Notes: generated from the sequence alone by a model not told the origin. 64,000 nt of DNA from Methylobacterium sp. 17Sr1-1 (GCF_003173775.1 NZ_CP029552.1:5415001-5479000), one strand, 5' to 3'; positions 8,871 through 16,663 are shown, numbered from the stretch's first letter. Numbers and translations are program-made.

Positions 8871-9102
8871 CCAATCGACGCTGGAGCCACTCCTGCGCCT
8901 CGTCCAGATCGGCGAACTTAGGCTGGCTTTGGTCATCGACCCGGCCGAACCCCGCCTCCAAGAACCACATGTCTGCTTCGTCCTCATGATCGTCAGAGAG
9001 GCGCACCAGTACGGCCACGAGGAATCCATCCGCGAAGACCAGATGGCTCTCCGTGTCGCCGCTACCCATCGCAATCGGCATGGGCTGAAGATGAAGGCTC
9101 AT
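8860..9102 (-). CDS. Hypothetical protein, 80 residues
   Basis: No family recognised. The protein is acidic, with a strand-rich middle ('HLVFADGFLVAVLVRL') and a C-terminal helix ending 'AQEWLQRRLDGG'; there is no signal peptide or cysteine motif. Its ATG overlaps the stop of the Crp/Fnr gene as ATGA, and its own end overlaps the next small gene, so all three are translationally coupled. The coupling suggests a function tied to the regulator; nothing more can be said from the sequence. Confidence 0.65.
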   Translation of the reverse strand: MSLHLQPMPIAMGSGDTESHLVFADGFLVAVLVRLSDDHEDEADMWFLEAGFGRVDDQSQPKFADLDEAQEWLQRRLDGG

Positions 9103-9839
9103 GCGGCTCGCCGTTCCAGATGCAGATACGTCGGATCAAAGTCGCACAGCTTGGCGATTTCCTGCCAATTATTAATCTCGAGCTTCCCACCGTGCAACGT
9201 TATCAATTCTCCTCGGCGTAATTCTCTCAGTGTACGATTGACGTGGACGTTCGACAGCCCGAGCGCATCGCCCAGTTCTGCTTGCGTGATCGGCAGCCGG
9301 TAGGCGTGATCCCGCGCGAGCCCTACCGCCTCGAGCTTGACGTACATCTCGCAGAAGAGGTGCGCGATCGCCTCGGTTGCTGAGCGCCGACCTATCCCAG
9401 TCATCCACTGCCGGAAGATCGCTCCGTCCACCAGGGTGTCACGCCAAAGCTTCGCCGCGATGTCCGGGAGCGCGGCCGTCAGTTCGAGCAGTGCCTCGTG
9501 CGGGATGAACGCCACCGTAGCCTGCGTCATCGTACACACGCTGTGATCCATCACCTTCAGGTGCAGGCTCTGCAGGTCGGGGATGTCGCCCGGAATGTGG
9601 AACGAGAAGATCTGGCGCTTGCCCTCGCTGAGGACCTGATAGCGGCACATCCAGCCCTCTAGTAGCAGGCAGCACTGCGACGGCTGATCCTTCTCCCGCA
9701 CGATGTCCTGATGCGCAGCCAAATGCCTGCCCGTGACTGGCAGGTGCTCGATGGCCCGCCGCTCCTCGTCGGAAATCCGCGAGATGCTCTCCAACTTGCG
9801 GATGAGCATGTCCATGGAGTGGTTCGGTGTGGGGGCCAT
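9099..9839 (-). CDS. Crp/Fnr family transcriptional regulator
   Basis: 246 residues with an N-terminal cyclic-nucleotide-binding-type beta roll ('QCCLLLEGWMCRYQVL', 'FHIPGDIPDLQSL') and a C-terminal Crp helix-turn-helix ('ITQAELGDALGLSNVHVNR' region). There is no N-terminal cysteine cluster, so it is unlikely to be an Fe-S oxygen sensor. The Arg/Ser pair that binds cAMP in CRP is not evident. I chose the internal ATG 9839 because GGGGGAG lies six bases upstream; the longer frame to 9896 adds an unlikely Arg-rich leader. Proteins of this type are abundant stress regulators in methylobacteria. It heads a coupled operon with two small unknown proteins. Confidence 0.88.
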   Translation of the reverse strand: MAPTPNHSMDMLIRKLESISRISDEERRAIEHLPVTGRHLAAHQDIVREKDQPSQCCLLLEGWMCRYQVLSEGKRQIFSFHIPGDIPDLQSLHLKVMDHSVCTMTQATVAFIPHEALLELTAALPDIAAKLWRDTLVDGAIFRQWMTGIGRRSATEAIAHLFCEMYVKLEAVGLARDHAYRLPITQAELGDALGLSNVHVNRTLRELRRGELITLHGGKLEINNWQEIAKLCDFDPTYLHLERRAA

Positions 9840-10116
9840 AGCGGGCTCCCCCTTGCTTTGCAGGTGGAAGCGCACGGCTCTCCCGGCCAACGGCACCTGT
9901 CGCGGATACGCCGATGATGCGATGAAAGTGGGTCGGATGTTGGTTTTTGCGAGTAACTTAGATCAACCTGGGGCATATTATTTTTGTGCAAGGCGTGTGT
10001 TTTTGTGTCGATTTAGCTCTTTGAGAGCATCATTCAATCGGATTTTCGCCCGTTGTGATTGGATAAATTTCTCAAGTTTTACAGCAATTTGCCTCGATTT
10101 TTTTAGATGGAAATCT
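9840..10116. other. A+T-rich intergenic region upstream of the Crp/Fnr gene
   Basis: This gap is far richer in A+T than anything else nearby, with runs such as 'tattattttt' and 'tcgatttttttag'. It sits between the Crp/Fnr gene and the end of the small gene at 10117, both reading leftward. It should hold the Crp/Fnr promoter. A half-site like that of FNR-family boxes ('agatcaa') occurs near 9958, without its partner. I see no coding sequence here. Confidence 0.5.
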
Positions 10117-10368
10117 CTACATCCAACCGGCCGTGTCCTGCCGCAGGGCGATGTAGTCCCCGCCCAGGGCGGCAAGCTGGCATTGAAGCTCCAGGGATCT
10201 GACCCGATGGTTGCGCGCCAACATGCGTAGCACGTCAGCCGCGCCGCTTTGGCCATCGGCATCCAGCTCGGCAGCAACCTCAACCACATGGTCAGCTACC
10301 GCCTCAACCGCCGCGATGCCGTTAGCCATCGTGCGCATGTAATCCAGCATCTCGTACCGTTCGTTCAT
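10117..10368 (-). CDS. Hypothetical helical protein, 83 residues
   Basis: No named family. The protein is predicted mostly helical and acidic ('MNERYEMLDYMRTMANG', 'ADHVVEVAAELDADG'), without signal peptide or membrane segment. It starts six bases after the stop of the DUF6894 gene, so the two are an operon. Small helical proteins beside DUF6894 genes are common in methylobacteria, with no known function. Confidence 0.65.
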   Translation of the reverse strand: MNERYEMLDYMRTMANGIAAVEAVADHVVEVAAELDADGQSGAADVLRMLARNHRVRSLELQCQLAALGGDYIALRQDTAGWM

Positions 10369-10374
10369 GTCGGC

Positions 10375-10617
10375 CTACGCGCCATCAACCAGCCACGCGG
10401 CACTGAGGGTCAAGGAAGCCGCGAAGAGGTCTCGCCCAGCCTCATCGCGCATCAGCACCGAAACCTCTCGGCCTTGACCCGCGCCTGTCTCATCCCGCGC
10501 GATGGCAGGCAGAATTGCAATCGCAGCATCACGAGCGGCATGGGCGTTGGGGAACTCAGTCCCCACATCATCTTCCATAAAGTCGCCAGCGCGGGTATCG
10601 AAAAAAAACCGGGGCAT
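10375..10617 (-). CDS. DUF6894 family protein
   Basis: 80 residues beginning 'MPRFFFDTRAGDF' followed by 'VGTEFPNAHAARDAA', the characteristic pattern of DUF6894, a small family much expanded in Methylobacterium and relatives. The fold ends with a strand-rich 'REVSVLMRDEAGRDLF'. The function is unknown. The frame extends upstream to 10722, but the family consensus fixes the start at ATG 10617. It is followed closely by the 83-residue gene. Confidence 0.82.
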   Translation of the reverse strand: MPRFFFDTRAGDFMEDDVGTEFPNAHAARDAAIAILPAIARDETGAGQGREVSVLMRDEAGRDLFAASLTLSAAWLVDGA

Positions 10618-10833
10618 TAGATGCTCTAACAGTCGTCGGCAGGCGGGGGTCGATATCGACGATCCGACGTCCGTAAATCGACAGCAGGCAAGGCGCACTA
10701 ACATAGATCCAGAAGCGCACATTTACTCTCAACCGTCTCCTGATAATCTAAGAGGTGCACAATTAAATAATATGTTGCTGTGGTCATGGCTACGATCGCG
10801 GCCTGACGGTGGCGTCGGAGACGGCCGCTCCCC

Positions 10834-10870
10834 ACCCTCAGCAGCCCTTCATGCGGTCAAGCTGATAGGG
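10834..10870. repeat. Half copy of the palindromic repeat at 8455
   Basis: Bases 10834-10851 are identical to 8490-8507, and the similarity continues with a few mismatches ('atgcggtcaagc' against 'acgcgttcaagc'). The pair brackets the 2.3-kb A+T-richer segment that carries the Crp/Fnr and DUF6894 genes. Confidence 0.6.
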
Positions 10871-10881
10871 TCTTGACCCGA

Positions 10882-10907
10882 GTGTCATCCCGGGGCCGCG
10901 CGGCGGA
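10882..10907. repeat. Partial copy of an intergenic palindromic repeat
   Basis: This 26-base stretch matches 27993-28018 at 24 positions. The copy at 28 kb is one arm of a complete inverted repeat of about 156 bases. Here only one arm remains, upstream of the HigA-type gene. Confidence 0.6.
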
Positions 10908-10958
10908 GGATGTCGAGACCATCGCGCGGAGCGAAACGGGCTTGAGGAGGGCTGCTCC

Positions 10959-11330
10959 ATGTCGGATACCAACACGCTCGACGCCCTGCGGCGGTCCTTC
11001 GACGATCCCGCGGGTATCACGGTGCTGCCGCCGGTCCACCCGGGCGAGATTCTGCGCGAGGAGTTCATGGCGCCGCTCGGCCTCTCCGCCGGCGCGGTCG
11101 CCAAGGCCCTCAACCTGCCGCGCTCGCGCATCGAGCGCATCGTGAAGGAGGAGATCGGCATCAGCGCCGACACCGCCCTGCGAATTTGTGAAGCGGATGA
11201 TCTGGGCCGCTCCTTCCGCACCTCGCACCTGTTCTGGCTCAACCTCCAGATCCGCTTCGAGAGCGAGACGCTGCTGGCGGCGATCGGAGCCGAGCTGGAC
11301 GGGATCAGCCCCGTGCCGGACGCGGCGTGA
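10959..11330 (+). CDS. higA: HigA-type addiction module antitoxin (no partner toxin)
   Basis: 123 residues with the HigA/VapI XRE helix-turn-helix pattern: 'HPGEILREEFMAPLGLS', then 'LPRSRIERIV' and 'ISADTALRI', then 'FWLNLQIRFE'. In HigA systems this protein binds its own promoter and neutralises an mRNA interferase of the RelE/HigB type encoded just upstream. No HigB-like gene is present on either side, so it is solitary. The segment between 'TALRI' and 'FWLNLQ' is longer than usual (an inserted 'CEADDLGRSFR'), suggesting a local rearrangement. It may now act only as a regulator. Confidence 0.8.
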   Translation: MSDTNTLDALRRSFDDPAGITVLPPVHPGEILREEFMAPLGLSAGAVAKALNLPRSRIERIVKEEIGISADTALRICEADDLGRSFRTSHLFWLNLQIRFESETLLAAIGAELDGISPVPDAA

Positions 11331-11658
11331 CGCTCCTGCGGCGCAGGGACGAGGCAAGCCGCGTCAGCAGTGCCGCAGACGCTTCCGATCCGACGTGCTA
11401 GGTTCGCTCCGATAAGGACCGGTCCGCACGCTCGGCCGGCCCACGGGAGGATGAACGCCGCATGGCAGGACCCATGGTGACGTCCATGGCCGAAGCCCGA
11501 CCGATCCGGATCCGCGTCCCCGCGCAGGCGGGAGTGGACGCCGTCCGCCGTCGCATCCCCCCGATCACGCGAGCCCGCGCGCCCCGATCCCCGTCGGCCG
11601 GCCTCCGCGCCGCGCGCCCGCTCGCGCACCCCGTTCCGCATCGCATCGCGAGGTTCTC
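11331..11658. other. Intergenic region upstream of the molybdenum hydroxylase gene
   Basis: 328 bases without a credible gene. A short hairpin (near 'cctgcggcgcagg') follows the HigA stop and could end that transcript. The rest is G+C-rich and presumably holds the promoter of the hydroxylase gene. An open frame crosses it at 11462 but has Arg/Pro-biased composition and no family. Confidence 0.4.
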
Positions 11659-13974
11659 ATGACAGTGACCAAGTTCGGTCTCGGCCAGCCGCTGCGCCGG
11701 GTCGAGGATCGTCGGCTGATCACCGGCGAGGGCCATTACGGCGACGACCACGCCCCCGAGGGCTGCCTGCACGCGGCCCTGCTGCGCAGCCCGCATGCCC
11801 ACGCCACGTTCACCATCACCGATATCGAGGCCGCCCGGTCGATGCCCGGCGTGCGCCTCGTGCTCACCGCCGAGGACGTGGCCAATCTCGGCGACATCAA
11901 GTGCCAGGCGCCGCTGCCCAACAGCGACGGCAGCCAGAACCACGTCGCCAACATCCCGCTGCTCGCCAAGGGCGTCGTCAAGCATATCGGCGACGCCGTC
12001 GCCTTCGTGGTCGCCGACACGGTGGCCCAGGCCCGCGACGCCGTCGAGGCGATCGGCATCGATTACGACGTGCGGCCCGCCGTCGTCGGCATCCGCGGCG
12101 CGATCGCCGGCGGCGCCGCCGCCGTGTGGGACGAGCAGCCCGACAACGTCTCGTTCGACGCGACCATGGGCGACAAGGCGCCGGTCGACGCCGCCTTCGC
12201 CAAGGCCGCCAAGGTGGTGAAGGTCGAGGTCGAGAACCAGCGCCTCGTCACCAACTACATGGAGACCCGCAGCGTCGTCGCCGAGTACGATGCGGGGGCC
12301 GAGCGCTTCACCCTCACCATCCCGAGCCAGGGCGTGCACGGCCTGCGCAAGACCCTGACCGGCGTGCTCGGGGTCGCGAAGGACCAGATCCGCGTCGTCA
12401 CCGGCGATGTCGGCGGCGGCTTCGGCACCAAGACCTTCACCTACCGCGAGTACCCGCTGGCGGCGGAAGCCGCGCGCCGGCTGAACCGGCCGGTGAAGTG
12501 GGTGTCGGAGCGGGGCGAGCACTTCGTCGCCTGCACGCAGGGGCGCGACAACCTCTCGGTCGGCGAGGTCGCGCTCGATCAGGACGGCACCTTCCTCGCC
12601 ATGCGCTTCGACGTGATCGGCGATCTCGGCGCCTACCTGTCGCAGTACGGGCCCTACATCCCCTATCTCGGCGCCACGATGCTGACCGGCGTCTACAAGA
12701 CCCCGGCGGTGTTCGTCCGGGTGCGCGGCGTCTACACCAACACCGTGCCGGTCGACGCCTATCGCGGCGCCGGGCGGCCGGAGGCGGCCTACCTGATCGA
12801 GCGCCTGGTCGATCGGGCGGCGCGGGAGACCGGGATGTCGCCGGCCGAGATCCGCCGGCGCAACTTCATCCCGCCGAGCGCGATGCCCTACACCACGCCG
12901 ATCGGCGACCGCACCTACGACACCGGCGACTTCGCCGCCCATATGGGCCGCGCCATCGAGGCGGCCGACTGGGGCGGCTTCGAGGCCCGCGCCGAGGAGT
13001 CCCGCCGCAACGGCCTGGTCCGCGGCATCGGGCTCGCCACCTACATCGAGTGCACCGCCTGGGGCGAGGGCGAGGACGTCAAGATCACCCTCGACAAGGA
13101 CGGCGGCGCCACCGTCTATGTCGGCACCCAGTCGAACGGGCAGGGCCACGCCACCGCCTACGCCCAGTTCGCCGCCGAGCATCTCGACCTGCCGCTGGAG
13201 CGCATCCGGATGGTGCAGGGCGACACCGACAAGGTCGCGACGGGCGCCGGCACCGGCGGCTCGCGCTCGATTCCCGTCGGGGGCATCTCGGTGGGGGCAG
13301 CTTCGAAAAACCTCGCCGGCAAGCTCAAGGAGCTCGCCTCCGAGGAGCTGGAAGCGGGTGTGGGCGACCTCGAGATCGCCGAGGGCGCGGTGCGGGTGGC
13401 CGGCACCGACAGGTCGATCGACTTCGCGGCGCTGGCGAACCTGCCGAAGGCCAGCGAGGCGATGCTGACCGGCCAGGGCGACTTCGTGCCGCCGAGCGCC
13501 ACCTACCCCAACGGCACCCACGTCGCCGAGGTCGAGATCGACCCCGAGACCGGGATCACCGAGGTCGTGCGCTACTCGATCTGCGACGATTTCGGCATCG
13601 TGGTGAACCCGCTGCTGCTGGCCGGCCAGGTCCATGGCGGCGTGGTGCAGGGCATCGGCCAGGCCCTGCACGAGCGCACGGTCTACGACGACGACGGCCA
13701 GCTCCTGACCGCCAGCTTCATGGACTACGCCATGCCGCGGGCCGGCGACGTGCCGTTCTTCCACTTCGAGACGAAGAACGTGCCCTCGACCACCAATCCG
13801 ATGGGCATCAAGGGCGCGGGCGAGGCGGGCAGCATCGGCTCCTGCCCGGCGGTGATGAACGCGGTGGTCGACGCCCTCGACCGCAGCGTGGGCCTGCGCG
13901 ACATCGACATGCCGGCGACCCCGGCCCGGATGTTCGCGGCCCTGGCGCCCCTGCGCAAGGCCGCCGCCGCCTGA
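11659..13974 (+). CDS. Xanthine dehydrogenase family molybdopterin-binding subunit
   Basis: 771 residues, full length for the large subunit of carbon-monoxide-dehydrogenase/aldehyde-oxidase type molybdenum hydroxylases. An N-terminal a/b hammerhead ('RRVEDRRLITGEGHY') precedes the cofactor domain with 'GDVGGGFGTK', 'AYRGAGRPEA' and 'GQGHATAYAQF'. The C-terminal 'GIKGAGEAG' carries the invariant glutamate. A GAGG lies six bases before the ATG. Partner FAD and 2Fe-2S subunits normally sit beside this gene but are absent here, so it must recruit them from elsewhere or be inactive. The 'AYRGAGRPEA' loop lacks the CO-dehydrogenase active-site Cys, so the substrate is more likely an aldehyde or heterocycle than CO. 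Confidence 0.9.
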   Translation: MTVTKFGLGQPLRRVEDRRLITGEGHYGDDHAPEGCLHAALLRSPHAHATFTITDIEAARSMPGVRLVLTAEDVANLGDIKCQAPLPNSDGSQNHVANIPLLAKGVVKHIGDAVAFVVADTVAQARDAVEAIGIDYDVRPAVVGIRGAIAGGAAAVWDEQPDNVSFDATMGDKAPVDAAFAKAAKVVKVEVENQRLVTNYMETRSVVAEYDAGAERFTLTIPSQGVHGLRKTLTGVLGVAKDQIRVVTGDVGGGFGTKTFTYREYPLAAEAARRLNRPVKWVSERGEHFVACTQGRDNLSVGEVALDQDGTFLAMRFDVIGDLGAYLSQYGPYIPYLGATMLTGVYKTPAVFVRVRGVYTNTVPVDAYRGAGRPEAAYLIERLVDRAARETGMSPAEIRRRNFIPPSAMPYTTPIGDRTYDTGDFAAHMGRAIEAADWGGFEARAEESRRNGLVRGIGLATYIECTAWGEGEDVKITLDKDGGATVYVGTQSNGQGHATAYAQFAAEHLDLPLERIRMVQGDTDKVATGAGTGGSRSIPVGGISVGAASKNLAGKLKELASEELEAGVGDLEIAEGAVRVAGTDRSIDFAALANLPKASEAMLTGQGDFVPPSATYPNGTHVAEVEIDPETGITEVVRYSICDDFGIVVNPLLLAGQVHGGVVQGIGQALHERTVYDDDGQLLTASFMDYAMPRAGDVPFFHFETKNVPSTTNPMGIKGAGEAGSIGSCPAVMNAVVDALDRSVGLRDIDMPATPARMFAALAPLRKAAAA

Positions 13975-14016
13975 TGGCGACGGTCCTCGCGTCCTGAAGC
14001 GCGGCGCCCGGCCCGC

Positions 14017-14047
14017 GGCGCCCGGCCTCCTGGCCGGGCGCCGTTTT
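14017..14047 (+). terminator. Rho-independent terminator
   Basis: A perfect 11-bp stem (GGCGCCCGGCC at 14017-14027 with GGCCGGGCGCC at 14032-14042), a four-base loop and then GTTTT. It lies 43 bases after the hydroxylase stop and 25 bases before the end of the convergent RTX gene. Confidence 0.85.
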
Positions 14048-14071
14048 CATGAGCGGGGGACCAGGGGCTGC

Positions 14072-15187
14072 TCAGGTATAGACGCCCGGCGCCGTGGCGG
14101 TCGCGAAGGCGCCGTCGCCCGCCTGCACCGCGCGGCCCTCGCCGGCGCCGTACTGCAAGAAATGCTCCAGCGGGTTGATGCCGGCCGCCGCCACGTCGGG
14201 ATTGGCCGCCAGGTAGGCCTTGGTGTCGAAATTGGCCGAGGGGTCGCGGCCCTCCTTCCAGCCATATTGCAGGTAGTGCTGGAGCGGGTCGATGCCGGCC
14301 GCGGCCACGTCGCTGTAGGCGGCCAGATAGCCCTTGGTGTCGAAATAGGCGTTCGGGTCGCGGCCCTCGCGCCAGCCGTACTGGCCGAAATGCGCCTCCG
14401 GGTCCTGGCCGGCGAGCAGCACGTCGGTGTACTGGCTGAGATAGAACAGGTCGTCGACCGCGGCGTTGCCGTCGGCCTGCACGATCGTGCGGTCGGAGAA
14501 CTCAAACACCTCGGTGTTCTTGACCTCGTCGGTGCCCGTCGATCCGCGGAAGGTCACGAGCGAGCCCGAGGAGGCGACCGCCAAGTCGCGGAAGGCGGCG
14601 TCGAACACCGCCGTGTCGGTGCCGGCCGCGCCGTCGAGCCGGTCATTGCCCGGGCCGCCATTCATCCGGTCGTTGCCGACATCGCCGAACAGCACGTCGT
14701 TGCCGGCATCGCCGAACAACGTGTCGTTGCCGAGATCACCGTCGACGAGATCGTTGCCGTCGCCGCCGCTCACCAAGTCGTCGTCCTCGCCACCGGCGAC
14801 GAAGTCGTTGCCGGCCTCACCGAACACCTGGTCGTTGCCCTGCTCGCCGACGAAAAAGTCGTTACCGGCGCCGCCGTAGATCGTGTCGTTGCCCGGATTG
14901 CCGGCGGCGTAGTCGTCGCCGTCCTGGCCATAGATCAGGTCGTCGCCGGCCTCGCCGATGAGCTGATCGACACCGCCGCCGCCATAGATGACGTCGTTGC
15001 CGGGTCCGCCGGCGATGTAGTCGATGTCGGCCCCGCCGGTGACGACGTCGTTGCCGTCCTGCCCGTCGATGCGGTTGAAGCCGCCCGGATCGGTGATCGT
15101 GTCGTTCCCTGGGAGCCCCAGGATGACGTCGTTGGCGGTCGTCCCGGTGAGGACGTCGTTGCCGTTCGTGCCGAGGATCGTGGCCAT
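14072..15187 (-). CDS. RTX-type calcium-binding protein with C-terminal NPDV/EGR repeats
   Basis: 371 residues. Residues about 1-180 are RTX nonapeptides ('GGPGNDVIY', 'GEAGDDLIY', 'GDAGNDVLF'), which fold as calcium-binding parallel beta rolls in secreted proteins. Residues about 240-360 hold three units of another repeat, of the form YLxxxxDVAAAGxxPLxHYxxYGxxEGR. There is no Sec signal peptide, as expected for type I secretion. No transporter gene is adjacent. The same EGR motif ends the secreted protein at 16259, 1.1 kb away, which suggests a shared surface role. ATG at 15187 is preceded by GGAAGGAT. Confidence 0.85.
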   Translation of the reverse strand: MATILGTNGNDVLTGTTANDVILGLPGNDTITDPGGFNRIDGQDGNDVVTGGADIDYIAGGPGNDVIYGGGGVDQLIGEAGDDLIYGQDGDDYAAGNPGNDTIYGGAGNDFFVGEQGNDQVFGEAGNDFVAGGEDDDLVSGGDGNDLVDGDLGNDTLFGDAGNDVLFGDVGNDRMNGGPGNDRLDGAAGTDTAVFDAAFRDLAVASSGSLVTFRGSTGTDEVKNTEVFEFSDRTIVQADGNAAVDDLFYLSQYTDVLLAGQDPEAHFGQYGWREGRDPNAYFDTKGYLAAYSDVAAAGIDPLQHYLQYGWKEGRDPSANFDTKAYLAANPDVAAAGINPLEHFLQYGAGEGRAVQAGDGAFATATAPGVYT

Positions 15188-15347
15188 GCTTCATCCTTCC
15201 GAGGATTGGACAGGAGTTGCGACGGCGCAAAGTTATCAACACCAAACGATCGAACTTTAATTCATGTGAATCGATGTGTGTTTTTGGCCATTATCTGCAT
15301 TATTGCTGACGTCGGGACGATCACTACTTGTAACGTGCGAATATCGA

Positions 15348-15367
15348 CGGCGCAGAATTCTGCGCCG
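15348..15367. repeat. Perfect 20-bp palindrome in an A+T-rich gap
   Basis: The stretch centred on 'gcagaattctgc' is a perfect 20-base palindrome. It lies upstream of the RTX gene (15188-15426 gap) in unusually A+T-rich sequence and could be an operator or a cruciform site. No protein can be tied to it. Confidence 0.4.
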
Positions 15368-15389
15368 CCGGGTTAACAGACAGGATCGA

Positions 15390-15414
15390 GGGAGGCGCCG
15401 CGCCGGCGCCTCCC
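15390..15414 (-). terminator. Hairpin after the DUF892 gene
   Basis: A 10-bp stem (GGGAGGCGCC with GGCGCCTCCC) and five-base loop lie 12 bases beyond the DUF892 stop on the minus strand. No T-run follows, so termination may be weak or Rho-assisted. Confidence 0.5.
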
Positions 15415-15426
15415 GGCCATGGCGGC

Positions 15427-16047
15427 TCAGGCCGCCTTGCCGGCCTTGGATGAACCGGACTTGGACGAACCGGACTTGGACGAACCGGACTTGGACGAAC
15501 CGGACTTGGACGAACCGGACTTGGTGTCGCCGGGCTCCGTCTCGCCGGAGGCGGGCTCGTCGCCCTCGGCGTTGAGGCGCTCGGCGAGGTCGGTCAGCAG
15601 CTGGTCGGTCTTCTTCTCTTCCTGGAGCGTCTCGTCGAGCAGCCGGGCGGCGTCCTCGTGGCCGAGCTGGAGCGCCCAGGTTTTCAAGGTGCCGTAGCGA
15701 GCGATCTCGTAGTGTTCGAGGGCTTGGGCGCACGCCGCCAGCACGGCATCCGCGGCCGGGCCGTCGCCGAAATCTTCCAGATCCTCCTCCATCTCGCTCG
15801 TCAGGCCCTGCATCGCCTCGCAGGTCTTGCCGCGGGCGGGCTTGCCGATGATGTCGAAGACCTGCTGGATCCGCTCGACCTGGGTTGCGCTCTCCTCGGC
15901 ATGGGTCTCGAAGGCCTGCCGCAACTCCTCGTGTTGCGCCGACTTGGCCGCCTTCTTCAGCGCACGGACCGATTGCCGCTCGGCATAGTACACGTCCTTG
16001 AGCGTCTCGTAGAACGCGTCCTGCAATGTCTTCTGCTTCGTTGCCAT
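15427..16047 (-). CDS. DUF892 ferritin-like protein with SGSSK repeat tail
   Basis: 206 residues. The first 165 match the YciE/YciF family (DUF892), a ferritin-like four-helix bundle: 'DAFYETLKDVYYAERQ', 'AFETHAEESATQVERI' and 'LEHYEIARYGTLK' supply the Glu/His pattern. Members are stress-induced and of uncertain activity. The C-terminus is a low-complexity tail of five SGSSK units encoded by a 15-bp tandem repeat (15452-15524), ending in a Lys/Ala segment. Most family members lack this tail; its positive charge could bind DNA or the cell envelope. Confidence 0.9.
   Translation of the reverse strand: MATKQKTLQDAFYETLKDVYYAERQSVRALKKAAKSAQHEELRQAFETHAEESATQVERIQQVFDIIGKPARGKTCEAMQGLTSEMEEDLEDFGDGPAADAVLAACAQALEHYEIARYGTLKTWALQLGHEDAARLLDETLQEEKKTDQLLTDLAERLNAEGDEPASGETEPGDTKSGSSKSGSSKSGSSKSGSSKSGSSKAGKAA
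15452..15524. repeat. 15-bp in-frame tandem repeat, about five copies
   Basis: The unit 'gaaccggacttggac' (plus strand) is repeated four times without change, followed by a fifth copy lacking its last two bases. It encodes the SGSSK tail of the DUF892 protein. Exact identity implies recent slippage or conversion and allows length variation without a frameshift. Confidence 0.95.
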
Positions 16048-16258
16048 ACGCGCGCCTGCCTTGACTTTAGGTCAGCTGACCCGATCACCGGCTCGTCGAA
16101 CCGAGACCGCAGGCAGAACGCGGGAAATCTGGCTGGGATCCGGGCAGATTCGTGGAAAATCGACGGGGAGGCTCCGGGCGGGCAACGGTCGGCCGTGGAG
16201 CGAGGCGTCGCGCCGCCGGGGCGATCGTCCCCGGCGGCTCTCGTAGTCCGGTCGTTCC

Positions 16259-16663
16259 TCAGCAGGACAGCTTGCGGCCCTCGCGGAAGCCGTGGACCTG
16301 GAAGTGCTTCTGGCCCGACTCCATCTTGCCGGCGAGCACGGCGCGGGCCACGTCCGGATTGCAGCGCAGGTACTCGCGCTCGTTGAAGGCGGCGCCACGG
16401 TTGCGCTCGCCGTAATCACGGTCACGAGACCCGTAGTCGCGCTCGCGGCCACGGTAATCGTCCCGCCGGCCGTAATCGTCGCGGCGGTCCCGAGAGTCGC
16501 GGTCGCGGTAGTCGCTGTCGCGGCTGCGGTAGTCGCGATCCCGATAGTCGCGGTCGCGGTCGCGGTAGCCGTAATCGGGGCCGCCGTAGGGTTGAGCCGT
16601 GGCGGTGCCCACCGCGGCGATCAGGCCCAATCCGACGACCGCCATCATCCCGAGCTTCTTCAT
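16259..16663 (-). CDS. Secreted Arg/Asp/Tyr-rich protein with C-terminal NPDV/EGR motif
   Basis: 134 residues. The N-terminus is a Sec signal peptide (basic 'MKKLG', hydrophobic core, cleavage near 'ATAQP'). Residues about 30-85 are imperfect repeats of the type (Y/S)RDRDYRDR, highly charged and low in complexity. The last 40 residues ('EYLRCNPDVARAV', 'HFQVHGFREGRKLSC') form one unit of the repeat found three times in the RTX protein at 14072. It is likely periplasmic or surface-exposed. Two cysteines in the last unit could form a disulfide. Confidence 0.78.
   Translation of the reverse strand: MKKLGMMAVVGLGLIAAVGTATAQPYGGPDYGYRDRDRDYRDRDYRSRDSDYRDRDSRDRRDDYGRRDDYRGRERDYGSRDRDYGERNRGAAFNEREYLRCNPDVARAVLAGKMESGQKHFQVHGFREGRKLSC

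Noticed and set aside
9950..9965. Possible FNR box in the A+T-rich gap
   Set aside because: Only one half-site (ATCAA type) is present; the expected TTGAT partner is missing at the right spacing.
11462..11662. 66-residue open frame before the molybdenum hydroxylase gene
   Set aside because: It is Arg/Pro-biased, has no ribosome binding site or family, and overlaps the hydroxylase start.
14400..15187. Periodic sequence that might suggest a CRISPR array
   Set aside because: The periodicity is 27 bases, in frame, and encodes RTX nonapeptides; there are no constant repeats with unique spacers.
15452..15524. Short tandem repeats as a CRISPR array
   Set aside because: The 15-bp units are contiguous with no spacers and are in frame in the DUF892 gene.
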